A stretch of 48,893 nt of DNA from Pseudomonadota bacterium. GTDB lineage: Bacteria > Pseudomonadota > Gammaproteobacteria > Burkholderiales > Burkholderiaceae_C. A model generated the notes under the pieces. That model had not been told where the DNA came from. It was given only the letters and a program-made list of their open reading frames with translations, and ran no database searches. Every line of letters starts with the position of its first letter. The stretch's first letter is position 1. The position numbers were made by a program, and so were the translations under genes. Location: the NCBI GenBank assembly GCA_029561195.1, contig JAKQJK010000120.1, forward strand, positions 1 to 48,893. Direction: 5' to 3'. Below are positions 26,454 through 36,245 of this stretch, in pieces.

Positions 26454-28529
26454 CGCCAGTAGATCCATCCATTCGACCGAACCACCCCCAGACGCAGCGG
26501 GCGTAACAATCGTTACGCTGACCTCCTGTGCCACGCCATACGCCGCTCCGTCGGTAGGAGCGATCAGAAATGTGTAGCGACCTGCAGGTTGTGCGGTAGG
26601 CCAGCCGAAATCGCCTCCCATGGTGTTGAAGGCAGCTCCAAATGGCAAGCCACTGATGGCGAATGTCACAGCATCACCATCCGGGTCGGTGGCGGTTGCC
26701 TTGAAGCTCAAACTTTGACCTACTTGTACTGTTTGCGACGGAATAGTGGCCAGTACTGGCGGCGAATTGACTGTCCTGACCGTGACCCAACTATCTGAAA
26801 ATCTGCCCAGATTGTCCGTCGCCCTGAATCGAAATACATAACTGGCAGCGCCAGAGGAAACCACGAACGATGCATTGGCTGTATTGGCGTTGTTAATAGT
26901 TACTGTAGGGCCAGCAAGTTGAGACCATACCCTTGTTGAAATGGGGTTTGCGCCCGCAGTCGCTGCTCCGGTCAAGCCCACTGTGGCTCCTCTGGGCACA
27001 GGATTCGAGGGGCTTGAAGATGCTGTGGACGTGGGCGCACTGACATCCTGAGCGAGGGCTACCGCTGCATCCGCGTCTAACACTCCTGCGCCACACGCTG
27101 AACTGTTTTCACAGTACGTGCCCACGGGGTGGGGGCGGGCCGAGTTCATAAGAAGCGACTGCACTTCATCGGGGGTAAGGGTTGGCCTGATCTGAAACAT
27201 GAGAGCCGCCACGCCGGCTACATGAGGCGCCGCAAAACTGGTGCCTGCTTTTGCCTCGAAACTGTCCGGGCCAGGCGTTGTCAGGCCTGCATTTGAGGTG
27301 GAATAAATTCCGCTGCCATCACCTATCATCCATGAGCCATATCCTCCCCCAGGAGCACTGAGGGCCGTTCCAGCGCCCACATCTGCGTATTCAGCGTTGT
27401 CGCCCGCTTTCGTGTTCGCTGTTACGGCTATTACCCCGTTGCAGTTGGCTGGCTGACCTATTAAAAGCGCTGCATCGTTTCCGGTCGATACGACAACAAC
27501 GCTGCCGGCAGCTCGTACCGCATTGATGGCCGATTGAAAAGCATTGGAGCATGTGCCACTGCTGCCCAGGCTCAGATTGATGACTTTGGCGACGTTGGTG
27601 TTATTGGTAACGCCACTCACAGGTAACCCCGCCGCCCAACGCATGCCATCAACGATGTCAGACGTATAGCCGCCACAGACGCCGAGTACTCGCACTGGTA
27701 AAACCTTTGCCCCGTAGGCGGCTCCGCTCACTCCAGTGAAGTTGTTTCCGACAGCAGCTACAACTCCGGCAATGTGGGTGCCATGCCAACTGGAGTTGGA
27801 AATCGGACAGCCGGCGGTTGCACTTACTACAGCGTCACCAGGATCAAGTGCTGAGGAATTTCGCCCATTTGTAAAGTCATAGCCTCCAACAATGTTTGCA
27901 AACAAGTCAGAATGTGGACGGTACCCTGTATCCAGTATTGCCACGATTACTCCAGCGCCATTCACGAATGCGTTCCCAGTTGTCAATCGATCCCATGCAG
28001 TGGTCAGATTGGCGGCACCAGGCAAGCCAAGCGCAGGATTTTGCAGATTCCATTGCTGACTAACAAAAAAGGTATCGTTCGGCACGAAGTGTGGGTATAC
28101 CTTCTCATCAATTTCGACGTATTCCACTCGAGAGTCTTGGGCAAAATCCCTGGCAATAGCTGACAGGGCTGACCTGCTCAGTTTTTCATCTGTCAGTGCT
28201 ACGTGAGACTGTGGGGTGATGGATTTGAAATAAGTGAGCGTCACTTTTTTCCCGCCCGCATAAAGCGGACTGGATGTATTCAGGGCTTTGACATGTTCCT
28301 TCGCCAACACAGCGTTAAACGTACCGAATTTGTCCATTGCCCGATCTTTGAATTGGATGATCAGGCGGTTCATTGGCGCTTCTGCCGTTTGCTTGGTGGC
28401 CGGAGCGCCCAAGTCACGCAATGTGGCTTTCTTGCCCGCCATTGGCGTTATTTGAGCGGCTGCAACAACCGAAACTGTAGCCAACAATATTATTGTCGCC
28501 AATGTAGCAATGCGTCTTAAATTCAACAT
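26394..28529 (-). CDS. Secreted subtilisin-like S8 protease with GlyGly-CTERM tail
   Basis: A 711-residue secreted protease. A signal peptide spans residues 1-25 and an I9-like propeptide about 51-142. The S8 domain spans about 175-495, with Asp200 (AILDTGYRPH), His249 (WHGTHIAG) and Ser431 (GTSFAAPHVAG). A PKD-like domain (about 500-586) and an Ig-like domain of the Put_Ig type (about 590-675) follow. It ends with GGGS at 681-684, a hydrophobic helix and RKRVAAQR, a GlyGly-CTERM sorting tail. The ATG at 28529 is chosen because AGGAGAA precedes it at ideal spacing; an ATG six codons upstream overlaps the preceding gene. Its 3' end overlaps rrtA. Confidence 0.88.
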   Translation of the reverse strand: MLNLRRIATLATIILLATVSVVAAAQITPMAGKKATLRDLGAPATKQTAEAPMNRLIIQFKDRAMDKFGTFNAVLAKEHVKALNTSSPLYAGGKKVTLTYFKSITPQSHVALTDEKLSRSALSAIARDFAQDSRVEYVEIDEKVYPHFVPNDTFFVSQQWNLQNPALGLPGAANLTTAWDRLTTGNAFVNGAGVIVAILDTGYRPHSDLFANIVGGYDFTNGRNSSALDPGDAVVSATAGCPISNSSWHGTHIAGVVAAVGNNFTGVSGAAYGAKVLPVRVLGVCGGYTSDIVDGMRWAAGLPVSGVTNNTNVAKVINLSLGSSGTCSNAFQSAINAVRAAGSVVVVSTGNDAALLIGQPANCNGVIAVTANTKAGDNAEYADVGAGTALSAPGGGYGSWMIGDGSGIYSTSNAGLTTPGPDSFEAKAGTSFAAPHVAGVAALMFQIRPTLTPDEVQSLLMNSARPHPVGTYCENSSACGAGVLDADAAVALAQDVSAPTSTASSSPSNPVPRGATVGLTGAATAGANPISTRVWSQLAGPTVTINNANTANASFVVSSGAASYVFRFRATDNLGRFSDSWVTVRTVNSPPVLATIPSQTVQVGQSLSFKATATDPDGDAVTFAISGLPFGAAFNTMGGDFGWPTAQPAGRYTFLIAPTDGAAYGVAQEVSVTIVTPAASGGGSVEWMDLLALGVLALTGMTLRKRVAAQR

Positions 28530-28539
28530 GTAGTTCTCC

Positions 28540-28947
28540 TCACTCATTTATTCTCGTTCTCTGATCAACTTCATCATTGCGCACCACCGGCATGTTGTCC
28601 GGTCGTTGCAATACTTGCCCGATGATTTGACCTGGAAACAACAGCACGTTATGGACGTGACCAGCGCTGAAGACTGGTGTCATATAGCTGAATCGTGCCA
28701 AGGCCAGACGCTGTATCTCAAGCAAGAAGACGTCAACGGCAAACGGGACACTTCGGTTGAACATCACGTTAACCGGAGTTGCTTGTCCTGACGAAGCCCC
28801 AGTCGAGCCAATCACGCGGCCGACTGGGGGACTCACTTCGGGAATTACGGTACTTTGTATCCAGGCTGATATAAAAAGAACCGTGCAGCAACCTGTGCAG
28901 AGAAAATGAACTCGCGAAATCAAGCGGAATATGTACTGGCGTCGCAT
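28540..28947 (-). CDS. Hypothetical small exported protein upstream of the S8 protease
   Basis: A 135-residue frame with a hydrophobic N-terminal segment (about residues 12-30, VHFLCTGCCTVLFISAWI) resembling a signal peptide or anchor. I recognise no family. Its stop lies within the ribosome-site region of the protease gene (ATGAGTGAGGAGAA), so the two would be translationally coupled. No competing gene occupies this stretch. It could be a propeptide-like inhibitor or accessory factor, but that is only inference from position; a non-coding leader is the alternative. Confidence 0.4.
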   Translation of the reverse strand: MRRQYIFRLISRVHFLCTGCCTVLFISAWIQSTVIPEVSPPVGRVIGSTGASSGQATPVNVMFNRSVPFAVDVFLLEIQRLALARFSYMTPVFSAGHVHNVLLFPGQIIGQVLQRPDNMPVVRNDEVDQRTRINE

Positions 28948-29111
28948 GGCTAGTTTAATCTTGGTACCGAGGAATCAGATTGCGCCAAGCAAGCCGCATT
29001 GGTGAGCGCCATTTCCGCAATGAATCATATCTGAGCCCATTACTGTTCATGTCAAGAATCAGCTGATTTGTGATTTTTATCTGACAGTATCTGCTGCACG
29101 CTTGAACTTCT

Positions 29112-29147
29112 CTTTTAGTCTCAATTCACAGCTACTAATTTGGTAGC
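29112..29147 (-). repeat. Degraded copy of the dispersed element upstream of the patatin gene
   Basis: On the minus strand GCTACCAAATTAGTAGCT matches the left third of the element, with its GCTA/TAGC inverted repeat. GACTAAAAG then matches its right end, and the middle is missing. It lies in the 249-base divergent gap between 28947 and 29197, where I see no other feature. Confidence 0.45.
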
Positions 29148-29196
29148 AAATCAGGTTTTCGAAGTCGATTTCATTGAAACTTGGTAACCTCACATC

Positions 29197-30318
29197 ATGA
29201 ACTCTAGTAAACGCCAATCGTCTGCACGGCAATCAGACCATCAGTCACCCATCGTCAACCTCGCCCTTCAAGGTGGCGGCTCCCATGGGGCGTTCACGTG
29301 GGGTGTCCTTGATGCGCTGCTTGAGGACGGACGACTTGAGCTCGAAGGCATCAGCGGCACCAGCGCGGGAGCGATGAATGCTGTGGCGCTCGCGCAGGGA
29401 TTTGCCAAAGCCGAGCAAACAATCAAAGGTGATCCGCGTGAAGCGGCTCGGGAGTCACTGGCCTGCTTTTGGGACGGCATCATTGGTATGGGCGCCCTGT
29501 CGGAGGCGCAGCGCGCTCCGTTTGATGTGCTTTTTGGAAAGATGGGCGGCATCAACTCACCCGCGAGTCTCTGGACGAGTGCCATGACCAGTTTTTGGTC
29601 CCAGACGATGTCGCCTTATCAAAGTAACCCCTTCGACATCAATCCATTGCGGCAATTTCTCCAGGAACAGGTGGATTTCGACCGATTGGCGCGACTCAAC
29701 AAACTCAAGGTATTTGTAGTGGCCACTCGGGTATCTACGGGTAAGGCGGAAGTTTTTTCAGGCAAGCGGTTGTCAGTGGATGCTGTCATGGCGTCAGCTT
29801 GTTTGCCAATGATGTTTCGTGCTGTAGAAATTGAAGGGGATCACTTTTGGGACGGTGGTTACTCAGGCAACCCGGCCATTCATCCGCTGATCTATAGCTG
29901 CAACAGCAGCGATATTGTGCTCGTCCAGATTAACCCGATCAAGCGCGACAAACTGCCGACGACAGGTGCCGAAATCATGGATCGCATGAACGAGATCACA
30001 TTCAACGCAGGACTGATTGCCGAAATGCGTGCTATTGATTTTGTGAAGCGCCTGCTAGCTGAAGGAAAATTGGACGCCAAGTCCTACAAGAATATATTGA
30101 TGCACCGAATTGATGGTGGTGAAGTGCTTGAGGAGCAGGGTGCGGCAACAAAAACGTCCGTAAGCGCAGGCCTGATCCACGGGCTTCGTGATCTAGGCAG
30201 GGCCAGCGCGAAGGCCTGGCTCGCAACGCATTTTTCGGCTTTGAGTGTTGAAAGCACTGTGAATATTGCGCGGGATTATCTGGACGATATGCGTGTGCCT
30301 GTGTCGTCGCGGTCTTGA
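29197..30318 (+). CDS. Patatin-like phospholipase
   Basis: A 373-residue patatin-family acyl hydrolase. The oxyanion-hole motif GGGSHGAF starts at residue 26, the nucleophile Ser56 lies in GTSAG, and the dyad Asp219 lies in DGGYSGNP. There is no signal peptide, so it is probably cytoplasmic or peripheral on the membrane. Its size and the motif VLVQINPIKR match the bacterial patatins often found near polyhydroxyalkanoate or lipid genes, but no such context is here. It converges on the YgjP-like gene with a 15-base gap. Confidence 0.85.
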   Translation: MNSSKRQSSARQSDHQSPIVNLALQGGGSHGAFTWGVLDALLEDGRLELEGISGTSAGAMNAVALAQGFAKAEQTIKGDPREAARESLACFWDGIIGMGALSEAQRAPFDVLFGKMGGINSPASLWTSAMTSFWSQTMSPYQSNPFDINPLRQFLQEQVDFDRLARLNKLKVFVVATRVSTGKAEVFSGKRLSVDAVMASACLPMMFRAVEIEGDHFWDGGYSGNPAIHPLIYSCNSSDIVLVQINPIKRDKLPTTGAEIMDRMNEITFNAGLIAEMRAIDFVKRLLAEGKLDAKSYKNILMHRIDGGEVLEEQGAATKTSVSAGLIHGLRDLGRASAKAWLATHFSALSVESTVNIARDYLDDMRVPVSSRS

Positions 30319-30333
30319 TCGGATACAGACAAT

Positions 30334-30858
30334 TCAAAGAGCGGGCCAGACAGGATCACTGCTACGCGAGAGCAGATCTTGCCAGGTCAGATACAGGCGA
30401 AGATCGAACTCCAGTTGATGGTAGCTGGGTTCCATATAGGTACACAGTTGGTAAAAGGATTTGCCATGCTCTTTTTCCTTGATATGGGCCAACTCGTGTA
30501 CTGAGATCATCCTCAGCAGTTCAATGGGCACGTCCCTGAAGAGCGTTGCTATGCGGATTTCGCGCTTGCTCTTAAGTTTGTTGCCTTGAACCCGGGATAC
30601 GGTTGTGTGAGTACCCAGCGCGTGCTGAATGACTTTGAGCTTGCTGTCAAACGCCACCTTGGCCAGTGGCTCAGAGCTACGCAGGTATTCATTTTTTAGG
30701 CGCATGACATAGTCATACAAAGCCTTGTCCGTTCTTATGTCATGCGTGGAGGTGTATTTTTTTCGTAATAGCGCCGTCAACCGGCCTTGTTCGATCAGTT
30801 CGCGGACCTGTGATTGAACTGATTCGGAATAGGCCGTCAGATACTTCAACGTCTGCAT
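30334..30858 (-). CDS. YgjP-like zinc metallopeptidase (DUF45)
   Basis: A 174-residue protein with the zinc motif HELAHIKEKEHG (His121, Glu122, His125, His131), as in the YgjP/WLM group of M48-like peptidases. A preceding beta-rich region contains LKSKREIRIATLF. There is no signal peptide. The substrate is unknown. The gene starts 16 bases after lysS on the same strand and is likely cotranscribed with it. Confidence 0.75.
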   Translation of the reverse strand: MQTLKYLTAYSESVQSQVRELIEQGRLTALLRKKYTSTHDIRTDKALYDYVMRLKNEYLRSSEPLAKVAFDSKLKVIQHALGTHTTVSRVQGNKLKSKREIRIATLFRDVPIELLRMISVHELAHIKEKEHGKSFYQLCTYMEPSYHQLEFDLRLYLTWQDLLSRSSDPVWPAL

Positions 30859-30874
30859 GGGCTGCGGCTTGCCT

Positions 30875-32419
30875 CTAGCTCTCCCTACGCAGCGCGGGGA
30901 ACAGGATCACGTCACGAATACTGGGGCTGTCTGTTAGCAGCATCATCAGTCGGTCAATGCCGATGCCACACCCCCCAGTGGGTGGCATGCCATACTCCAG
31001 TGCACGCACAAAATCATGGTCATAGAACATGGCTTCGTCGTCACCGCTGTCTTTGGCTGCCACCTGGGCATGAAAGCGCGCAGCCTGATCTTCTGCATCG
31101 TTGAGCTCGCTAAAACCATTGCCAAATTCACGTCCCGTGATGTAGAGCTCAAAGCGCTCGGTTACTTCGGGGCGATCATCGTTGGCGCGGGCCAAAGGTG
31201 AAATTTCGGTGGGATGTTCCATGATGAAAGTTGGTTGCCAGAGCTTTTCTTCCACAGTTTCCTCAAAATACATCACTTGCAGGCTGGCCAGTGTGCGCGA
31301 GGATAGTTTGTCCTTTGCCTCTGAAAGACCGAGCTTGCGCAGGGCGTTGGTTAGCCAGACGCTGTCATTTACGTTGTCTCCGGCATCGGTGTGTTTGCGG
31401 ATGGCTTCGGTAATGGTCAGCCGCTCAAACGGCTGGCTCAAGTCCACTGCCTTGCCGTTGTACGTGAGCTCAAGCGTACCAACGGTTTTTTGTGCAGCAT
31501 TACGGATGATGGCTTCGGTGTAAGTCATCAGATCAAGATAGTTCCAGTAAGCGGCATAGAACTCCATCATCGTGAATTCAGGGTTGTGGCGAACCGAAAT
31601 TCCCTCGTTGCGGTAACTCCGGTTAATTTCAAAGACCCGCTCAAATCCACCCACAATCAACCTTTTCAGATACAGCTCAGGTGCAATACGCAGAAACATC
31701 TCCTGGTCTAACGCGTTGTGATGTGTTTTAAACGGCTTAGCGTTGGCGCCGCCGGGAATCGGGTGGAGCATGGGTGTTTCGACTTCAAGAAAGTCGTTGG
31801 CCACCATGAATTCACGAATATTGCTCACAGCCTTGCTACGGGCTACAAACCGCTGGCGTGCAGTCTCATCAGTCATCAGATCAACATAGCGCTGGCGATA
31901 CTTCTGTTCCTGATCGGCCATGCCATGGAACTTGTCGGGCATAGGTCGAAGACTTTTTGTCAGTAGCCGCACGCTAGTTGCGTGAATCGACAGTTCACCA
32001 GTTTTGGTTTTGAATATGCGCCCCTCGGCAGCGACGATGTCACCCAGGTCCCAATGTTTGAAGCTGGCGTACAACTCGTCGCCAATGTCTTCGCCTTTGA
32101 CGTAGATCTGGATACGTCCGTTTGAGGGTCCAAAAGAGGCGTCCTGCAATGTACAGAAGCTGGCCTTGCCCATGACGCGTTTGAGCATCATGCGGCCGGC
32201 CACTTTAGCGATTGCACCCACTGCGGCGAGTTCGTCTGTGGTTTTGGCTTCAAAATCTTTGAACAATTCGCCAGCCCGGTGGGTCGGCTGAAAGTCGTTC
32301 GGAAATGCCACACCTTTGCCCAGTGCCTGTTGCTGGCGCATCACTTTCAGTTTTTCGCGGCGCTCAATGATTAGCTGGTTGTCGTCTTGTGGTGTTTGGG
32401 TTGGGGTGTGATCGGACAT
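30875..32419 (-). CDS. lysS: Lysyl-tRNA synthetase, class II
   Basis: A 514-residue class II synthetase that charges tRNA-Lys. The N-terminal OB anticodon-binding domain spans about residues 60-165. Motif 1 is around FLEVETPML, motif 2 around [20 protein letters not shown], and motif 3 is [16 protein letters not shown]. The ATG at 32419 gives the start [14 protein letters not shown]; a start 13 codons upstream lacks family support. It is divergent from yggT, with a 121-base gap in which I see no clear promoter. Confidence 0.95.
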   Translation of the reverse strand: MSDHTPTQTPQDDNQLIIERREKLKVMRQQQALGKGVAFPNDFQPTHRAGELFKDFEAKTTDELAAVGAIAKVAGRMMLKRVMGKASFCTLQDASFGPSNGRIQIYVKGEDIGDELYASFKHWDLGDIVAAEGRIFKTKTGELSIHATSVRLLTKSLRPMPDKFHGMADQEQKYRQRYVDLMTDETARQRFVARSKAVSNIREFMVANDFLEVETPMLHPIPGGANAKPFKTHHNALDQEMFLRIAPELYLKRLIVGGFERVFEINRSYRNEGISVRHNPEFTMMEFYAAYWNYLDLMTYTEAIIRNAAQKTVGTLELTYNGKAVDLSQPFERLTITEAIRKHTDAGDNVNDSVWLTNALRKLGLSEAKDKLSSRTLASLQVMYFEETVEEKLWQPTFIMEHPTEISPLARANDDRPEVTERFELYITGREFGNGFSELNDAEDQAARFHAQVAAKDSGDDEAMFYDHDFVRALEYGMPPTGGCGIGIDRLMMLLTDSPSIRDVILFPALRRES

Positions 32420-32540
32420 GAGAAACCAGAAAAGATGGGGATGCGGCTTGCCGCACAAGTAGGACTAAAAAGTAGATTTTAAGTTTTTGTTGCCCGAAAT
32501 GATCGGGCGCTATGATTCAACGCGCAATATCTAAAAATTC

Positions 32541-33101
32541 ATGTTCTATCAAATCATTTCCCTGCTACTCGAAGTTGCCATTGGACTGGTGGCTGGTGCC
32601 TGCCTGCTGCGGCTGTACATGCAATACCTGCGCATTCCCATGTCAGCCCGTTCCGGCAATCCACTTGGCAGATTCGTATTTGCCTTGACGGACTGGCTGG
32701 TTCTACCCTTACGGCGTGTTGTACCTTCTCTGGGCCGATGGGATATGGCCAGCCTGGTGGCGGCTTTTTTGCTGCAGCTGACGCAATTCCTGATTCTCTG
32801 GTTGCTCGCAGGAGCTGGTGGCGGACTAGTAACAGTTCCCATTCTGGCGTTATTTGGCCTGGCCCGGCTGGCACTCTCTGGGATGACCGGGTTGATCATC
32901 GTTTATGCCGTACTGTCATGGGTACAGACCCAGAACGTGTTGTCCGACGTGATTGAGAGACTTTGTTCGCCACCGCTCATACCGATTCGTCGCGTTGTTC
33001 CGTTGGTAGGCGGGGTGGATTTGTCGCCGCTGGTGCTACTTGTGTTGCTGCAGGTCGCCGCTATTGTGCTCGGAGCATTTCAAGGCGCCGTGCTGCTTTA
33101 A
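32541..33101 (+). CDS. YggT-family integral membrane protein
   Basis: A 186-residue protein with two copies of the YggT unit. Each copy has a hydrophobic helix followed by a short loop with a P-(L/I)-R-R-V-V-P motif: LPLRRVVPSLG at about 55-65 and IPIRRVVPLVG near 150. About four membrane helices are expected. YggT proteins are linked to membrane morphogenesis and osmotic tolerance in other bacteria; the exact role is unknown. It converges on accD with a 15-base gap. Confidence 0.85.
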   Translation: MFYQIISLLLEVAIGLVAGACLLRLYMQYLRIPMSARSGNPLGRFVFALTDWLVLPLRRVVPSLGRWDMASLVAAFLLQLTQFLILWLLAGAGGGLVTVPILALFGLARLALSGMTGLIIVYAVLSWVQTQNVLSDVIERLCSPPLIPIRRVVPLVGGVDLSPLVLLVLLQVAAIVLGAFQGAVLL

Positions 33102-33116
33102 GACGAGCCCGCGCGA

Positions 33117-33989
33117 TCAGCTCACAGCATCCGCTGGCTGCCGCTGCAGCATTGCCAGCGTGCTGGCCACTGTCTTGCGCAATTCGCGGCGGTCGCAGAT
33201 GAAATCTATAGCTCCTTTTTGCTGCAAAAACTCGGCGCGCTGAAAACCTTCAGGCAAAGTCACGCGCACGGTGGACTCGATCACACGTGGGCCGGCAAAA
33301 CCGATTAGCGCCTTGGGTTCGGCGATGACCACATCGCCCAGGAATGCAAACCCGGCACTGACGCCGCCCATAGTTGGGTCGGTCAGCACGCTGATATAAG
33401 GCAGACCTTTCTTGGCCAGCTTGGTCAAGGCAGCATTGGTCTTTGCCATCTGCATCAGGCTAAGCAGGCCTTCCTGCATGCGCGCCCCGCCCGTGGCCGT
33501 GAAGCAGATGAAAGGCACCTTTTGTTCGATGGCGGTTTCAACGCCACGCACGAAACGTTCGCCCACCACCGAGCCCATGCTGCCGCCCATAAATTCAAAT
33601 TCAAAGCAGGCCGCCACCACGCTCACGCTGTGAACCGCACCGCCCATGACCACCAGCGCGTCAGTCTCGCCGGTATTGTCCATGGCTTCTTTGAGGCGCT
33701 CGGGGTACTTGCGGCTGTCCTTGAACTTCAGCGCATCGACCGGCAACACTTCTTGTCCGATTTCGAACCGGCCTTCGTTGTCCAGAAAGACATTGAGCCG
33801 CGCCCGCGCCCCGATACGGTGGTGGTGGCTGCAGGTGGGGCAGACGTTCTGGTTTTGCTCCAGGTCGGTCTTGTACAGCACGGTTTCGCAGCTCGGGCAC
33901 TTGATCCACAAGCCTTCGGGCACACTGCGCCGTTCAGCCGGGTCGGTGTGTTGGATTTTGGAGGGGAGCAGTTTTTCGAGCCAGGACAT
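33117..33989 (-). CDS. accD: Acetyl-CoA carboxylase carboxyltransferase subunit beta
   Basis: A 290-residue AccD, which with AccA transfers CO2 from biotin to acetyl-CoA to make malonyl-CoA. The zinc ribbon is complete: Cys31, Cys34, Cys50 and Cys53. The crotonase-type domain contains [12 protein letters not shown] and [16 protein letters not shown] ribosome site precedes the ATG. It follows trpA by 58 bases, the usual trpA-accD order of betaproteobacteria. Confidence 0.95.
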   Translation of the reverse strand: MSWLEKLLPSKIQHTDPAERRSVPEGLWIKCPSCETVLYKTDLEQNQNVCPTCSHHHRIGARARLNVFLDNEGRFEIGQEVLPVDALKFKDSRKYPERLKEAMDNTGETDALVVMGGAVHSVSVVAACFEFEFMGGSMGSVVGERFVRGVETAIEQKVPFICFTATGGARMQEGLLSLMQMAKTNAALTKLAKKGLPYISVLTDPTMGGVSAGFAFLGDVVIAEPKALIGFAGPRVIESTVRVTLPEGFQRAEFLQQKGAIDFICDRRELRKTVASTLAMLQRQPADAVS

Positions 33990-34047
33990 AGTGGGTTCCT
34001 CAGAATCGGATCAGTTAAAGGCTGGGTCGGTGTAGGGAAGGTCTGAA

Positions 34048-34881
34048 TTATGAATCCAAAGCAGCGCGAATTCCACGAAGGAAATCGCCTGCCACTGGGA
34101 CCACCTTGTCGCGCGGCTGGTCGTCGATCAGTTGGATGATCTTGCTGCCAATCACCACCGCATCGGCGACCTTGCCAATCGCCTTGGCCGTGGTCTCATC
34201 GCGAATGCCAAAGCCCACGCCCACGGGCACGTTCACAAATTGGCGAATGCGCGGCAGCATGGCTTCCACCGCCGCCGTGTCCAGTGTGCCTGCACCAGTG
34301 ACTCCCTTGAGCGATACGTAGTACACGTAGCCCGTGGCAATGCGGGCGATTTGCGCCATGCGCGAGTCGGTGCTGGTGGGGGCCAGCAAGAATATGAGGT
34401 CCATGCTGGCAGACTTGAGTTCGGCCGCGAAGGTCTCGCATTCTTCAGGCGGGTAGTCCACCACCAACACGCCATCTACACCTGCTGTGGCCGCGTCACG
34501 CACGAAGGGGCTCTGCGCAGAAGGTTTGGCCAGTGTTGTGGCGTGTTTTTGGTTGTAGCGTTCAATCGGGTTGGCGTAGCCCATCAGCACGACGGGCGTG
34601 GTGCCGTCTTTTTGGCGAAAAACACGCACCATCTCCAGCACGTGCACGAGGCCAATGCCAAAGGCCAGGGCCCTGTCGCCAGCCTTCTGGATGACCGGGC
34701 CATCGGCGCTAGGGTCAGAAAATGGCACCCCAAGTTCGATCACATCAGCACCTGCGGCGACCATGCCGTGCATTAGCTCGGGCGTTATGTCGGCGAACGG
34801 GAAACCTGCTGTGACATACGGGATGAGCGCCTTGCGGCCTTGTGCCTTCAGTGCCGAAAGAGTTGCAGCGATACGGCTCAT
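34048..34881 (-). CDS. trpA: Tryptophan synthase alpha subunit
   Basis: A 277-residue TIM barrel that cleaves indole-3-glycerol phosphate to indole. The catalytic Glu49 ([13 protein letters not shown]) and Asp60 (SADGPVIQ) are at the canonical positions. [10 protein letters not shown] and [10 protein letters not shown] bind the phosphate. It overlaps trpB by 4 bases, which supports coupled synthesis of the two subunits. Confidence 0.95.
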   Translation of the reverse strand: MSRIAATLSALKAQGRKALIPYVTAGFPFADITPELMHGMVAAGADVIELGVPFSDPSADGPVIQKAGDRALAFGIGLVHVLEMVRVFRQKDGTTPVVLMGYANPIERYNQKHATTLAKPSAQSPFVRDAATAGVDGVLVVDYPPEECETFAAELKSASMDLIFLLAPTSTDSRMAQIARIATGYVYYVSLKGVTGAGTLDTAAVEAMLPRIRQFVNVPVGVGFGIRDETTAKAIGKVADAVVIGSKIIQLIDDQPRDKVVPVAGDFLRGIRAALDS

Positions 34882-36203
34882 GCTGACACTCCCGCTTTAA
34901 CAATTTGCACAGGCTGCTCCAGCCCCATTGCGCCGCCTTTGATGGCCTGGCCCTTGCAGCTTGGCCGGCAATAAAAGTCAGCGTTGCTCAAATCTGCTAC
35001 GGTGCCAATGTCCTTGTCGCCACGGCCTGACAGGTTCACCAAAATCGACTGGTCCGTGCGCATGGTTTTGGCCAGCTTCATGGCATAGGACACGGCATGG
35101 CTGGACTCCAGCGCAGGGATGATGCCTTCGGTGCGGCACAGGTAGTGAAAGGCTTCCAGCGCTTCCTTGTCAGTGATACCAACGTATTCGGCGCGGCCTA
35201 TGTCCTTGAGGAAGGCATGTTCTGGGCCGACACCAGGATAGTCCAGGCCCGCGCTGATGCTGTGGGTTTCGGTGACCTGGCCGTTGTCGTCTTGTAGTAC
35301 ATAGGTGCGATTGCCGTGCAACACACCTGGGCTACCGCGTTGAAGTGAGGCGGAGTGTTTGCCGCTGTCCATGCCTTCACCTGCCGCTTCCACACCAATG
35401 AGGCGCGTGTTGGCGTGGTTGATGTAGGGGTAGAAGATACCCATGGCATTGCTGCCGCCACCCACGCAGGCAATCACTGCATCAGGTTGGTCGTTGGCGC
35501 AGCCTTGCTCTTTCAGCATCTCGGGCATTTGCACCAGACACTCCTTGCCAATCACGCTCTGGAAGTCGCGCACCATCATCGGGTAAGGGTGCGGACCGGC
35601 CACAGTTCCAATGATGTAGAAGGTATTGTCCACGTTGGCGACCCAGTCGCGCATGGCCTCATTAAGCGCGTCCTTTAGTGTTTTGCTGCCGCTTTCCACC
35701 GGTACCACAGTGGCCCCCAGCAGCTTCATGCGGTAGACGTTGGGGCTCTGGCGTTTCACGTCTTCGCTGCCCATGTAGACCACGCATTCCAGCCCGTAAC
35801 GTGCACAGATGGTGGCCGTGGCCACCCCGTGCTGGCCCGCACCGGTTTCGGCAATCACGCGGGGTTTTCCCATGCGTTTGGCGAGCATAGCCTGGCCGAT
35901 GGTGTTGTTGACCTTGTGGGCGCCGGTGTGGTTCAGGTCTTCACGCTTGAGGAAGATTTGTGCGCCGTGGCCTTTGCCGTCTGCCATTTCGCGACTCATG
36001 CGCGCAGCGTGGTAAACCGGGGAGGGGCGACCTACGAAGTGCGCCAACTCATACTCAAACTCGGCGATGAAGGCCGGGTCATTCTGATACCGGGCGTAAG
36101 CGGCTTTGAGTTCGTTGATGGCGTGGGTTAAAGTCTCCGAGACAAAGCTACCGCCGTAAATTCCGAAGTGGCCTGAAGCATCAGGCTGCTGGTAAGTGTT
36201 CAT
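34878..36203 (-). CDS. trpB: Tryptophan synthase beta subunit
   Basis: A 441-residue PLP enzyme that condenses indole with serine. The cofactor lysine is Lys97 in [10 protein letters not shown], and the phosphate loop GGGSNAMG is present. It is longer than E. coli TrpB (397) through small insertions and an extended C-terminus. The ATG at 36203 yields [18 protein letters not shown]; an earlier in-frame ATG at 36236 is possible. It lies 42 bases after trpF. Confidence 0.95.
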   Translation of the reverse strand: MNTYQQPDASGHFGIYGGSFVSETLTHAINELKAAYARYQNDPAFIAEFEYELAHFVGRPSPVYHAARMSREMADGKGHGAQIFLKREDLNHTGAHKVNNTIGQAMLAKRMGKPRVIAETGAGQHGVATATICARYGLECVVYMGSEDVKRQSPNVYRMKLLGATVVPVESGSKTLKDALNEAMRDWVANVDNTFYIIGTVAGPHPYPMMVRDFQSVIGKECLVQMPEMLKEQGCANDQPDAVIACVGGGSNAMGIFYPYINHANTRLIGVEAAGEGMDSGKHSASLQRGSPGVLHGNRTYVLQDDNGQVTETHSISAGLDYPGVGPEHAFLKDIGRAEYVGITDKEALEAFHYLCRTEGIIPALESSHAVSYAMKLAKTMRTDQSILVNLSGRGDKDIGTVADLSNADFYCRPSCKGQAIKGGAMGLEQPVQIVKAGVSA

Positions 36204-36245
36204 GATTTTGATCAGTTGAGGACAGAGCAAACTCATTAGCGTTGC

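Noticed and set aside
29880..29920. TATAGCTGCAACAGCAGCGATATT in the patatin gene, checked as a repeat copy (first 12 bases similar)
   Set aside because: The right part does not match, and the residues LIYSCNSSDIVLVQ follow the conserved patatin pattern.
33185..33225. Repeat-like string with ATAGCTCC inside accD
   Set aside because: Only about ten bases match the element. The encoded residues ([13 protein letters not shown]) are conserved in AccD for functional reasons.
34045..34095. Similarity to the right half of the dispersed element (GAATTCCACGAAGG) near the trpA stop
   Set aside because: The left half and the GGGCT landmark are missing, and the residues FLRGIRAAL fit TrpA; chance is likely.
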